Positions 11,693 to 19,938 of a DNA stretch of 64,000 bases are shown one piece after another. The translations under genes were made by a program, and so were the position numbers. The first letter of the stretch is position 1; each line of letters opens with the position of its first letter. The notes beneath the pieces were generated by a model. It was not told the DNA's origin and searched no databases. It saw only the letters and a list, made by a program, of their open reading frames with translations. The DNA is taken from assembly GCA_003021045.1 (NCBI GenBank), contig PXRN01000030.1:52430-116429 (forward strand), in the 5' to 3' direction. This DNA is from Halobacteriales archaeon QS_4_69_34. GTDB lineage: Archaea; Halobacteriota; Halobacteria; Halobacteriales; Halococcaceae.

Positions 11693-14521
11693 ATGCAGCA
11701 CGAGCACGCCTACGACCACGCGGCGATCGAATCGCGGTGGCAGGCCCGCTGGGCCGACGCGGACGTCTATCGGATGCCCGACAACGCCACGGACCCGGCC
11801 TACGTCCTGAGCATGTTCCCCTATCCGTCGGGCGACCTCCACATGGGCCACGTCCGCAACTACACTATCACCGACGCTTACGCACGATATCAGCGGATGT
11901 GTGGCGAGCAGGTACTCCACCCGATGGGCTGGGACTCCTTTGGACTGCCCGCCGAGAACGCCGCCATCGAGCGCGAGACCCACCCCCGCGAGTGGACGCT
12001 CGACTGCATCGATACGATGCGCGATCAGATGCAGCGGATGGGCTTCGGGATCGACTGGGAGCGCGAGATCACGACCTGCGAGCCCGAGTACTACCGGTGG
12101 AACCAGTGGCTGTTCAAACGGTTTCACGAGGCCGGCCTCGCCGAGCGGAAAGGTGGAGAGGTCAACTGGTGTCGTTCGTGCGAAACGGTGCTCGCCGACG
12201 AGCAGGTCGAGGGCGAGGCGGGAGAGACACCGGAGGAGTCTCACGGAGACGGCGGGGCCGCCGGCGTCTGCTGGCGGTGTGGCACGCCCGTCGAGACCCG
12301 CACGCTCGATCAGTGGTTCCTCCGCATCACCGAGTACGCCGACGAGCTGCTCGACGCCATCGACGATCTGGAGGGCTGGCCCGAGAACGTCAAGGGGATG
12401 CAGCGAAACTGGATCGGCCGCCAGAAGGGTGCGACCGTCGAGTTCGACACGGCGTACGGCCCGGTCGAGGTGTTCACCACCCGGCTCGACACGCTCTATG
12501 GCGCGACCTTCTTCGCGCTCGCGCCCAACCACGGGGTCACCCGCGAGATCGTCGCCGACGATCCGGATCTCGCGGCGGCGGTCGACGACCTCGATTCCGC
12601 GGCCGACGGCGAGGGGAAGCGGGGCGTGTTCACCGGCGAGCACGCGATCAACCCCGCGACGGGCGAGAAGATCCCGATCTACGTCGCGGAGTTCGTGCTC
12701 GCGGACGTGGGCACGGGCGCGCTGATGGGCGTGCCGGGCCACGACGAGCGCGACCACGAGTTCGCCGTCGAGCACGACATCGAGATCCGGCAGGTCGTCG
12801 CGCCCGCCGAGGCGGTCGCGGGCGACGGGGCCGACGCGAACGGAGACGAGACGGGCGGCGTGGAGGGCGACGGCGAAGCGGACGACACAGGAGGGGCCGA
12901 CGGTGGTCGGGTCGACGTCCGGGAAGCGGCGTACACGGCGGACGGCGTCCTCGTGAACAGCGGCGAGTACGACGGTCTGTCGAGCGCCGCGGCGCGCGAC
13001 CGGCTGGTCGAAAACCTCGACTCGGCCGCCCACGAGGTCCAGTACCGGCTGCGCGACTGGCTGATCTCCCGCCAGCGCTACTGGGGCACGCCGATCCCGG
13101 TCGTTCACTGTCCCGACTGTGGCCCGGTGCTGGTCCCCGACGAGGAGCTGCCGGTGGAGCTGCCGGAGTTCGTCCCGACGCCGACGGGCAACCCCTTGGA
13201 GGAAGTCGAGTCGTTCGTCCACACCGAGTGTCCCGACTGTGGCGCGCCCGCCCATCGGGAGACCGACACGATGGACACCTTCGTCGATTCCTCGTGGTAC
13301 TTCCTCCGGTTCGTCTCGCCCCACAGCGAGGACGCCCCCTTCGACACCGAGCGCGCGACCGACTGGCTGCCGGTCGACCGGTACGTCGGCGGCGTCGAGC
13401 ACGCCGTCATGCACCTGCTGTACGCGCGCTTTTTTATGCGGGTGCTCGACGACCTCGGACTGCTCGGCGTCGAAGAGCCGTTCGAGCGGCTCACCAACCA
13501 CGGGATGGTGCTGCTCGACGACGCGAAGATGTCGAAGAGCAAAGGGAACGTCGTCTCGCCCGAGGAGATCCTCGAACAGTACGGCGCGGACACCGCCCGG
13601 CTGTTCATGATGGGCGTCGCCGGCCCCGAGACGGAGTTCAACTGGACCGAGCGCGGCGTCCGATCGAGCCACGCCTTCCTCGAACGGCTCCTCGAAACGG
13701 CGCGCGGGTCCGCGTCCGAGGCTACCGAGGCGCGCGGGACCGACGAGGCGAGCGAGGAGAGCACGACGGGCGAGACGAACGGGACGGGTGAGGTCGGCGA
13801 GCGCCCCATCGACGAGTACGTCGCCCGCGAGACCGACGCGGCGGTGGCCGCGGCGACCGCGGACTACGAGGCCTTCCGGTTCGACGACGCGCTCCGCGAG
13901 GCGCGCTCGCTCGTCTCGCTGTTGGGCCGCTACCGCGACCGCGGCCCGACCGATCACGACGTCTTCGAGCGCGGGCTCAGGACCGCCATCGAGCTGCTCG
14001 CGCCGGTCGTGCCCCACGTCGCCGAGGAGTGCTGGGACGTCCTCGGTGGGGACGGGCTGGTCGCGGCGGCCGACTGGCCGACGCCCACCGGCGACGCCGC
14101 GTACGAGGCCGAGCGTCGGCTGGTCGAGAACACCCGCGAGGACGTCCGTCACATCCTCGACGTGGCAGGCATCGACGACCCCGAGACGATCGAGGTGGTC
14201 GTCGCACCCGACTGGAAGCACCGCGCGCTCGAACTGGCTTCGGAAGGCGACGGCGACGCGGTCGGCGCGGTGATGGCCGATCCAGAGCTCCGCGAGCGTG
14301 GCGAGGCCGCCGCCGAGTTCGCCAAATCGCTCGACGCGAGCTACCTGTCCGGCGAGCACCTCTCTCCCGACCGGGAGTTCGAGGCGCTCTCGCGCGCGGC
14401 GTGGCTCGTCCGCGAGGAGTTCGACACCGACGTCCGGGTCGAGCGCGCCGCCGACGCGGACGAGGAGCTCGCCGGGAGGGCCCGTCCCGACCGGCCCGCC
14501 ATCGAGATCTACGAGGCCTGA
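11693..14521 (+). CDS. leuS: Leucyl-tRNA synthetase, bacterial type
   Basis: Class I aminoacyl-tRNA synthetase charging tRNA-Leu, 942 residues. The HIGH signature is HMGH at residues 50-53 within FPYPSGDLHMGHVRNYTI, and the KMSKS loop is AKMSKSKGN near residue 612. Between them are the editing domain and CxxC zinc pairs (CPDC, CWRC). The wording around HIGH and the long C-terminal anticodon and tRNA-binding region match bacterial rather than canonical archaeal LeuRS; haloarchaeal LeuRS genes are known to exist in divergent forms with a history of transfer. Acidic Gly/Asp/Glu inserts (about residues 375-405 and 675-705) look like halophile additions. The C-terminus ends RPAIEIYEA. Confidence 0.96.
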   Translation: MQHEHAYDHAAIESRWQARWADADVYRMPDNATDPAYVLSMFPYPSGDLHMGHVRNYTITDAYARYQRMCGEQVLHPMGWDSFGLPAENAAIERETHPREWTLDCIDTMRDQMQRMGFGIDWEREITTCEPEYYRWNQWLFKRFHEAGLAERKGGEVNWCRSCETVLADEQVEGEAGETPEESHGDGGAAGVCWRCGTPVETRTLDQWFLRITEYADELLDAIDDLEGWPENVKGMQRNWIGRQKGATVEFDTAYGPVEVFTTRLDTLYGATFFALAPNHGVTREIVADDPDLAAAVDDLDSAADGEGKRGVFTGEHAINPATGEKIPIYVAEFVLADVGTGALMGVPGHDERDHEFAVEHDIEIRQVVAPAEAVAGDGADANGDETGGVEGDGEADDTGGADGGRVDVREAAYTADGVLVNSGEYDGLSSAAARDRLVENLDSAAHEVQYRLRDWLISRQRYWGTPIPVVHCPDCGPVLVPDEELPVELPEFVPTPTGNPLEEVESFVHTECPDCGAPAHRETDTMDTFVDSSWYFLRFVSPHSEDAPFDTERATDWLPVDRYVGGVEHAVMHLLYARFFMRVLDDLGLLGVEEPFERLTNHGMVLLDDAKMSKSKGNVVSPEEILEQYGADTARLFMMGVAGPETEFNWTERGVRSSHAFLERLLETARGSASEATEARGTDEASEESTTGETNGTGEVGERPIDEYVARETDAAVAAATADYEAFRFDDALREARSLVSLLGRYRDRGPTDHDVFERGLRTAIELLAPVVPHVAEECWDVLGGDGLVAAADWPTPTGDAAYEAERRLVENTREDVRHILDVAGIDDPETIEVVVAPDWKHRALELASEGDGDAVGAVMADPELRERGEAAAEFAKSLDASYLSGEHLSPDREFEALSRAAWLVREEFDTDVRVERAADADEELAGRARPDRPAIEIYEA

Positions 14522-14658
14522 CCGGTCGACCGGGGGTCAGCCGGTTTCGGGTTCGAGAGACGAGCGGTCGCCGATCACACTGCCGTCCGGATCGGCGACC
14601 TGCTCTAAGGGGGTTCGTCGGTCGACCGCGGCGGTTCGCTCGCCCGAGTCCCACCGCC

Positions 14659-15114
14659 TCACTCCTCGAGGGTCACCAGCCCGTCGTCGAGCGCGTCCAT
14701 CAGTACGTCGCGGGCGTGGCCATCGGGCGAGACAGCTGTGTAGACCCGCTGCACCGCGCCGTCGGCGAGTACGAACGTCGTCCGCCGGGCCGCGCCGCGG
14801 CGCAGCTCGACCCCGAACGCGGCGGCGATCTCGCCCTCGGGGTCGGCGAGCAGGTCGAAGTTCAGGTCCTGTTCGTCGGCGAACGCGCGGTGGGAGTCGA
14901 CGCCATTGGTCGAGACGCCGTACACCGTCGCGCCGGCGTCGCGGTAGGCGTCGCCCTCGCGCTCGAACTGGTTCGCCTCGGTCGTACAGCCGGGCGTGTC
15001 GTCGCGCGGGTAGAAGTAGAGCACGGTGGGGTCCTCGAAATCGGGCTCGACCGTCTCGCCGTCCTGGTTCGGTGCCGACACTGCCGGCGCGTCGTCGCCC
15101 GGTTGAAGGGTCAC
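14659..15114 (-). CDS. bcp: Peroxiredoxin of the Bcp/AhpC-TSA family
   Basis: Thiol peroxidase of about 151 residues. The peroxidatic-cysteine motif is YPRDDTPGCTTEA, and the preceding DGETVEPDFEDPTVLYFYP strand is typical of Bcp. A GTG start at 15114 (reads VTLQPGDDAPA) matches the family N-terminus; a GTG at 15138 would add eight residues and is possible. Downstream of pheA on the same strand with 42 bases between, so co-transcription is possible. It probably detoxifies hydroperoxides in the cytoplasm. Confidence 0.93.
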   Translation of the reverse strand: MTLQPGDDAPAVSAPNQDGETVEPDFEDPTVLYFYPRDDTPGCTTEANQFEREGDAYRDAGATVYGVSTNGVDSHRAFADEQDLNFDLLADPEGEIAAAFGVELRRGAARRTTFVLADGAVQRVYTAVSPDGHARDVLMDALDDGLVTLEE

Positions 15115-15156
15115 GAACGCGCTTTTCGCCCGCGACACAAGCCTCTGGCGTTCGAC

Positions 15157-15966
15157 TCACTCGACGACGTGTTCGGTGTCGTAGGAGCCGAGCCGTCGCA
15201 CCCAGCCGCTCTCGACGATGCGCTCGATCGCCGCGACGGCCTCGCGGGTGCGCTCCTCGTAGAGTCCGGCGGCGACGTCGACGTGGAAGACGTAGTCACC
15301 GAGGCGCTCGCCGCTCGGACGGGACTCGATGCGCGTGAGATTGATCTTCCGGTCGGCGAACGGTTCGAGCAGGTCCAACAGGAGACCGGGGTAGTCGTCG
15401 TCCGGGTAGACAACGAGCGAGGTCTTCCCGCCGGCATCGGAGCGCTCGGCGGCGGGTGCGAGCACCACGAACCGGGTCGCGTTCGAGGTGCGGTCCTGGA
15501 TCTCCGCGGCGAGCACCCGCAGCTCCTCGCCCGCGGTGTCGGGGTGGCCGATCGCCGCCACCGATCGATCCGCGCGGGCGCGCTCGACGCCGCGGGCCGT
15601 GCTCGTGACCGCTTCGAGCGCGGCGTCGGGGTACTCGCGGTCGAGGAAGGTCCGACACTGCGCGAGCGCTTGGGCGTGGCTCGCCACGGTCTCGAATTCG
15701 TCCCCGTGGGCGAGCAGCGCGTGCCGGATCGGGGTGACGAGCTCGCGCACGACCGCGACCTCACCCCCCGAGAGCGCGTCGAGGCTCTCGGTCACCGAGC
15801 CCTCGATGCTGTTCTCGACCGGGACGACGCCCCGCTCGGCCGTACCGTCGGCGACGGCCTCGACGATGCCCGTCACCGACTCGCGGAACCCGATCTCGCC
15901 GTCGGCGACGGCCCGGGCCGCCCGGTGGGAGTACGTGCCGGCGGGGCCGAGCGTGACGACCGTCAT
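15157..15966 (-). CDS. pheA: Prephenate dehydratase
   Basis: Converts prephenate to phenylpyruvate in phenylalanine biosynthesis; 269 residues. The N-terminal LGPAGTYSHRAA, the PVENSIEGSVTE loop and the catalytic-domain TSTARGVERA segment (the family TRF-like site) are present, and the C-terminal ACT domain carries TRIESRPSGERLGDYVFHVDV, the phenylalanine-sensing ESRP motif. It is a stand-alone dehydratase with no chorismate mutase domain. The ATG at 15966 begins MTVVTLGPAG, the expected start. Confidence 0.96.
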   Translation of the reverse strand: MTVVTLGPAGTYSHRAARAVADGEIGFRESVTGIVEAVADGTAERGVVPVENSIEGSVTESLDALSGGEVAVVRELVTPIRHALLAHGDEFETVASHAQALAQCRTFLDREYPDAALEAVTSTARGVERARADRSVAAIGHPDTAGEELRVLAAEIQDRTSNATRFVVLAPAAERSDAGGKTSLVVYPDDDYPGLLLDLLEPFADRKINLTRIESRPSGERLGDYVFHVDVAAGLYEERTREAVAAIERIVESGWVRRLGSYDTEHVVE

Positions 15967-16041
15967 GCGCCCGCCTACTCAGGGTTCGGGCAAAAGCGCG
16001 TCGGGTTCCTCGGGCGCGACCATCCCGCTCCACGGACGAGG

Positions 16042-16068
16042 TTCACGAATGTACGTGAATCCGTGAAT
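16042..16068. promoter_or_regulatory. Candidate operator upstream of pheA
   Basis: TTCACG (16042-16047), a six-base spacer, CGTGAA (16054-16059), and a third half-site CGTGAAT at 16062-16068. It lies 76-102 bases upstream of the pheA start. The dyad with a tandem half-site resembles a binding site for a dimeric regulator; the regulator is unknown. Confidence 0.4.
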
Positions 16069-16278
16069 TTCGGTCCTCGATCGAGTACCCCGCTCGGTCG
16101 CTGCGGGCTGTTCGCGGCCCCGGCAGTGGTTGCGGGGACGGTCGGCCGAGAGCGCGTCCCGGCGCGAACGCGCCGGGCGCGAGACCTGAAGAAAGGCAGG
16201 CGGTCCAGCGCGTGTCGCCCTACGCGGGCGACCGCGCAACTGCGGTGCGGGGCGGATCTGGCGGAATACGAAGGGCGA

Positions 16279-16299
16279 GGCAGGCCGTCGAGGCCTGCC
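16279..16299 (-). terminator. lpdA: Hairpin after lpdA
   Basis: GGCAGGCC, a five-base loop, then GGCCTGCC: an eight-base perfect stem starting seven bases past the lpdA stop. There is no long T run, so intrinsic termination is inferred, not shown. Confidence 0.45.
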
Positions 16300-16305
16300 G
16301 AGGGC

Positions 16306-17700
16306 TTAGCGGTTTAACGTGTGAATTGCCCTGTCCTGTGCGTTCGCCGTCGCCTCCATCACCGCCTCGGCGAGGGTAGGGTGGGTGTGGATCGTCGCCG
16401 TCACGTCCTCGACGGTCGCGCCCATCTCGACGGCGAGGCCGAGCTCGGCGATCATCTCCGACGCTTCGGGTGCGACGATCTGTGCCCCGAGGACGAACTC
16501 GCCGGCACCGTCGACCACCACGCGGACGAAGCCGTCGCCGTCGTCGAGCGTGAGCGCGCGGCCGCTCGCGCGCATCGGCATCCGCCCGACGACGGGCTCG
16601 AAGCCCATCTCGGCGGCCTCGCTCTCGGTCAGGCCCACGGTGGCGACCTCGGGGTCGGTGAAGACGACGGCGGGCACAGTTTGATAGTCGAGCGCCGCGG
16701 GCTCGCCCGCGATCACCTCCGCGGCGACCTCTCCCTCGGCCATTCCCTTGTGGGCGAGCATCGGCTCGCCCGCGACGGTTCGTGCGCGGTCGTCGGTTTC
16801 GAGGAAGCTCCCTTCGCCGGGTTCGAGCCCCACCGCGTCGAGATTCAGGGTGTCCGTCACCGGCGCGCGGCCGACCGCGACGAGGGCTTTCTTCGCGCCG
16901 AATTCGGCGACGTCGCCCTCCTCGTTCTCGGTGCGGACGGTGAGCCCGTCGCCGCTTTCCTCCCAGTCTTTGGCACCTTCGCCGAAGTAAAAGTCGATTC
17001 CCAGCCCCTCGGCGCGCTCGCGCACTACTCTGGCGACGTCGGCCTCGTAGCCCGGCAGCACCTCATCCAGCATCTCGACGACGGTGACGTCGGTGCCGAG
17101 CTTGGCGAACACGGTCGAGAGCTCCATGCCGATGTAGCCCGCGCCGACGACCACCAGCGACTCCGGGACCTCCTCGAGCGCGAGCGCGTCCCGCGAGGAG
17201 AGGACGTGCTCGCCGTCGAACGCGAAGTTCGGGATCTCCACCGGTCGGGAGCCCGTGGCGACGACCGCGTGCTCGAACTCGACGGATTCCGACCCTTGGC
17301 CCTCGCCGTCGTGGGCGACTCGGACAGTGTGCTCGCCGGCGAACTCCGCCCGGCCCTCGATGAGGTTCACGCCGTTGGCCTTGCAGAGCTTCTCGACGCC
17401 GCCGGTGAGCTGGTCGACGACTCCCTCCTTCCAGTCGACCATCTCTCCCATGTGGACCGCCGGATCGACGTGGATCCCTCGATTCTCGGCTTCGCGGGCC
17501 TCGTGGGCGATGTCCGTCGCCGAGATGAGCGCCTTCGAGGGGATGCAGCCGTGGTTCAGGCAGGTCCCCCCGTAGGCCTCTTTCTCGACGAGCGTCGTAT
17601 CCAAATCCAACTGCGCGGCGCGGATGGCGGCGACGTACCCCCCGGGCCCCGCGCCGACGACCAGCACCTCGGTGCCGGTGGCGATGTCTCCGACGACCAT
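16306..17700 (-). CDS. lpdA: Dihydrolipoamide dehydrogenase (E3)
   Basis: FAD-dependent NAD-linked reoxidation of lipoyl groups in 2-oxoacid dehydrogenase or glycine cleavage complexes; 464 residues. N-terminal FAD motif GAGPGGYVAAIRA, redox disulfide GGTCLNHGCIPSK, NAD motif GAGYIGMELSTVFAKLG, and the C-terminal active-site His-Glu segment HTHPTLAEA are all intact. The start is taken at ATG 17700 (MVVGDIATGTEVLVVGAG); a longer open frame to 18087 has no family support. A TATA-like TTTTCAC lies about 25-30 bases upstream. E1 and E2 genes, which often accompany it, are not nearby. Confidence 0.96.
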   Translation of the reverse strand: MVVGDIATGTEVLVVGAGPGGYVAAIRAAQLDLDTTLVEKEAYGGTCLNHGCIPSKALISATDIAHEAREAENRGIHVDPAVHMGEMVDWKEGVVDQLTGGVEKLCKANGVNLIEGRAEFAGEHTVRVAHDGEGQGSESVEFEHAVVATGSRPVEIPNFAFDGEHVLSSRDALALEEVPESLVVVGAGYIGMELSTVFAKLGTDVTVVEMLDEVLPGYEADVARVVRERAEGLGIDFYFGEGAKDWEESGDGLTVRTENEEGDVAEFGAKKALVAVGRAPVTDTLNLDAVGLEPGEGSFLETDDRARTVAGEPMLAHKGMAEGEVAAEVIAGEPAALDYQTVPAVVFTDPEVATVGLTESEAAEMGFEPVVGRMPMRASGRALTLDDGDGFVRVVVDGAGEFVLGAQIVAPEASEMIAELGLAVEMGATVEDVTATIHTHPTLAEAVMEATANAQDRAIHTLNR

Positions 17701-18008
17701 GCCCCTCGAATGCCCGCGGGCGTGAAAAGTGAGTGGGTCCGACGGACTCGACGGGATCCGGGTGCCGTCTCGCGGTCCGATCCGATCGACGGCCGTCCAG
17801 CACTGCGCACACCCCCAACCCGAACGGACCGTTCGTTCGATCCACTCGCTCCGTCGTCGGTGGGGCGTGTCGGCGTCGGTCGTCGCCGGACCGGCGCCGG
17901 CGACCGGCTGCCGAGGACGGGTGGAGTGAGGGGAGGGCACGAAGGGCGACGCCAACGACGCTCCCGCCGACGTGTCGCCGGGACGGGCACGAACCGGCCG
18001 GCCCCGGC
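17701..18008. other. Intergenic region upstream of lpdA
   Basis: A 308-base stretch holding the lpdA promoter area near 17724-17731. No gene is supported; the open frames here are GC-composition shadows. Confidence 0.45.
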
Positions 18009-18533
18009 TCACCGCGCCGGCAGCGAGACCGTGCCGGCGACCTCCCGATGGGTGGCGTCCCAGAGCTGGAGCTTCGAGACGGTCCACACGACCGAGTCGA
18101 TCTCCCGGGACGCGAGCGCCTGCGCCCGTTCGACGGAGCCGCCGCGTGCGAGAGTCACGTGGGGAACGTACGCCGCACCTTCGAGGGCGGCGATCGCGCC
18201 GAAGGCGTCGACGAGTCGGTGGTGGAGAGCGGAGAGTTCAGCGCTCTCGACGGCGAGGTAGACGACCGGTCCGGGGCCCCGGACTGGCTCCTCGAAGTAG
18301 TCGATGCCCGCGACGCGCGCCTCGAACGCCGGGCTTCCGGCGAGTACCCGGTGAACCCGCTCTGCGAGCCGGTGATAGTCGTCCCGCCCGTACCCGTCGG
18401 ACCCGAAGCGCTTGACCACGAGCGAGCGGCGCTCCCAGACGTGCTCGAAGGCGACGAGCCGAGGGTGGAGGGCGGTGGCGATCCGCTCGACCCGGCCGGG
18501 GATCGGGACGTTGAGGCTGTACACGGCCCGCAT
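18009..18533 (-). CDS. 2'-5' RNA ligase / 2H phosphoesterase family protein
   Basis: A 174-residue protein starting MRAVYSLNVPIPGRVE, like LigT-type 2H phosphoesterases, which act on 2',3'-cyclic or 2'-5' phosphodiester bonds. The second catalytic motif HVTLARG (HxTxxR) is clear near residue 130. At the first motif position the sequence is RRSLVVKRFG, where the catalytic His expected before x-Ser/Thr appears to be Arg. It may therefore be inactive or use another residue. It stands alone on the - strand; a longer upstream frame is not supported. Confidence 0.75.
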   Translation of the reverse strand: MRAVYSLNVPIPGRVERIATALHPRLVAFEHVWERRSLVVKRFGSDGYGRDDYHRLAERVHRVLAGSPAFEARVAGIDYFEEPVRGPGPVVYLAVESAELSALHHRLVDAFGAIAALEGAAYVPHVTLARGGSVERAQALASREIDSVVWTVSKLQLWDATHREVAGTVSLPAR

Positions 18534-18926
18534 CGGCGCGTGACCGGTATGAGTGTGGCGGTCGGGGCGGTGGGGAGGAGAAGACGGGAGGGGGGTGGAG
18601 ATGGAAGGGAAAGGGAAGCGACAGGTCCCTCGCAGATCGTGAGTCGACGAGCGTCTCACGAGCCGCGAACCACGGGGCGAGCGAGAACCCGCGCTGCTCG
18701 CACCGCCATACGCCTCCCCGACCGGTTCTCGTTCGGGCTCTCGACTACCCTGCATCGCGACCGCAGCCGCGGCCCTCGCTCGTCTTCCACGCGAGCGTGT
18801 CCGCCCACTACGGCGCTCTCCCGCGCCGACGGCTCCGTACCACTGACCGTGCCACTACTGCCTGGTCGACCGTGGCGCCACCGCTCGACCGACTGGTCGA
18901 CCACTCCGCTATCCACCGCGGTTCGG
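18534..18926. other. Intergenic region between the 2H phosphoesterase gene and rps3ae
   Basis: A 393-base region. A purine-rich stretch (GGAGGAGAAGACGGGAGGGGGG and following, about 18571-18620) is followed by ordinary GC-rich sequence. No gene or RNA is recognised. Confidence 0.4.
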
Positions 18927-19568
18927 TCAGGCCTCGACGTCGGCGTCCTCTCGGTCGACGTCGACGGCGGTCTCCTGTTCGGCTTCGACCTCCGCCGGGT
19001 GGGCGTCGAGGGTCAGCTTGGCGATCTCGACCCGGCGGAGCGGGTAGATCGTCCGCGCTTCGCCGTAGATCGCGCTCGATAAGCGACCCTGAACCACGCT
19101 GTCGACGAGCGCCTCGAAGCTCCGCTCGGCGGCGGCCTCCTCGACGAGGTCGATCATCCGCCGCCTGATCGCCCGCTCCTGGCTGTGATCGGCGCTCTGG
19201 GTGGTGAAAGCCACGGGCTGGATGCGTACCCGGTAGTCGTCCGCGGTCAGTACCGTGCGATAGGCCGCGATCTTCGAGGCTCCGCGTCGGACGAGGCTGT
19301 TCAGGTAGTCGCGGGTGTGCTCGTGGCTGCGGAACTCGGTGTAGGCCGCGTCGCTGCCGACGTCGGCCACCGCGAACGTGAGCTTGACGTTGTTCGCTCC
19401 GGCGTCGTTCGTCAGCTCGCCGAGCGTCGTCTCGATGGTGCGTCCGAGAACCTGCTCGGGTTCGTTCGCCGGCGTCTCGCCGAGCTCCGCCCGGTCGAAA
19501 CTCTCGGGCGCGAGCACCGTGTACCACCGCTTCTGTCGCTGCTGTCGTGAAACTGATCGTTCACTCAT
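18927..19568 (-). CDS. rps3ae: Ribosomal protein S3Ae (eS1)
   Basis: Small-subunit protein found in archaea and eukaryotes; 213 residues. It begins MSERSVSRQQRQKRWYTVLAPESF, and the KRWY...AP pattern is characteristic; FRSHEHTRDYLNSLVRRGASKI and KLTLDAHPAEVE are typical internal and C-terminal segments. The acidic tail is a halophile feature. Last gene of an overlapping operon: the pcc1 stop overlaps its ATG (19561-19568). Confidence 0.96.
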   Translation of the reverse strand: MSERSVSRQQRQKRWYTVLAPESFDRAELGETPANEPEQVLGRTIETTLGELTNDAGANNVKLTFAVADVGSDAAYTEFRSHEHTRDYLNSLVRRGASKIAAYRTVLTADDYRVRIQPVAFTTQSADHSQERAIRRRMIDLVEEAAAERSFEALVDSVVQGRLSSAIYGEARTIYPLRRVEIAKLTLDAHPAEVEAEQETAVDVDREDADVEA

Positions 19569-19938
19569 GGTGTGTCGTGTGTCGTGTCGTCGCGCGTCGT
19601 TCGGTCGTCTCGTCGGCGGTCGTCTCGCTTTCGGTCGTTCCGTCGCCGGTCGCCGTCTCCTCGTCCGTCTTGTCGTCGATCGCCTCCCCGGTCGGTACGT
19701 CCGTCCCGCTCGCGCCAGTACCGTCCCGTACCGTCCGGACGAGCCGGGCCGCCACCGCGAGATTCCTCGCGTAGTCGTCGACCGTCGTCCGGAGCCCGCC
19801 GGTCGTCTCGCGCTCGACGATCGTCTCGACCACGCTCCCCTCGACCGTCGTCGCCATCTCGGGGGTGTCGTCCGGTTCGATCGCCGCCGCGACGAGGCCC
19901 GCGTGTGCGAGCCGCGTGCGGATCACGGCCCGCTTCAT
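19561..19938 (-). CDS. pcc1: KEOPS complex subunit Pcc1
   Basis: A 125-residue Pcc1-like subunit of the KEOPS complex, which makes the t6A modification of tRNA. The family region is residues 1-75: MKRAVIRTRLAHAGLVAAAI and EMATTVEGSVVETIVERE, then TTVDDYARNLAVAARLV. The remaining 50 residues are a Thr/Glu/Asp-rich disordered tail not needed for the fold. The ATG at 19938 overlaps the preceding RecJ-like gene by four bases (ATGA) and the stop overlaps rps3ae, so the genes are translationally coupled. Confidence 0.88.
   Translation of the reverse strand: MKRAVIRTRLAHAGLVAAAIEPDDTPEMATTVEGSVVETIVERETTGGLRTTVDDYARNLAVAARLVRTVRDGTGASGTDVPTGEAIDDKTDEETATGDGTTESETTADETTERRATTRHTTHHE

Larger units (their letters stand above)
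15967..16305. other. Intergenic region between pheA and lpdA
   Basis: A 339-base region without a gene. It holds an inverted repeat TTCACG-N6-CGTGAA plus a further CGTGAAT copy (16042-16068), a perfect GC hairpin CCCGGCGCG-AA-CGCGCCGGG (16158-16177), and the hairpin that follows lpdA (16279-16299). Confidence 0.6.

Noticed and set aside
17701..18087. N-terminal extension of lpdA
   Set aside because: The FAD motif begins 12 residues after the ATG at 17700 as in the family; the upstream frame is Pro/Arg/Ser-rich and the promoter lies within it.
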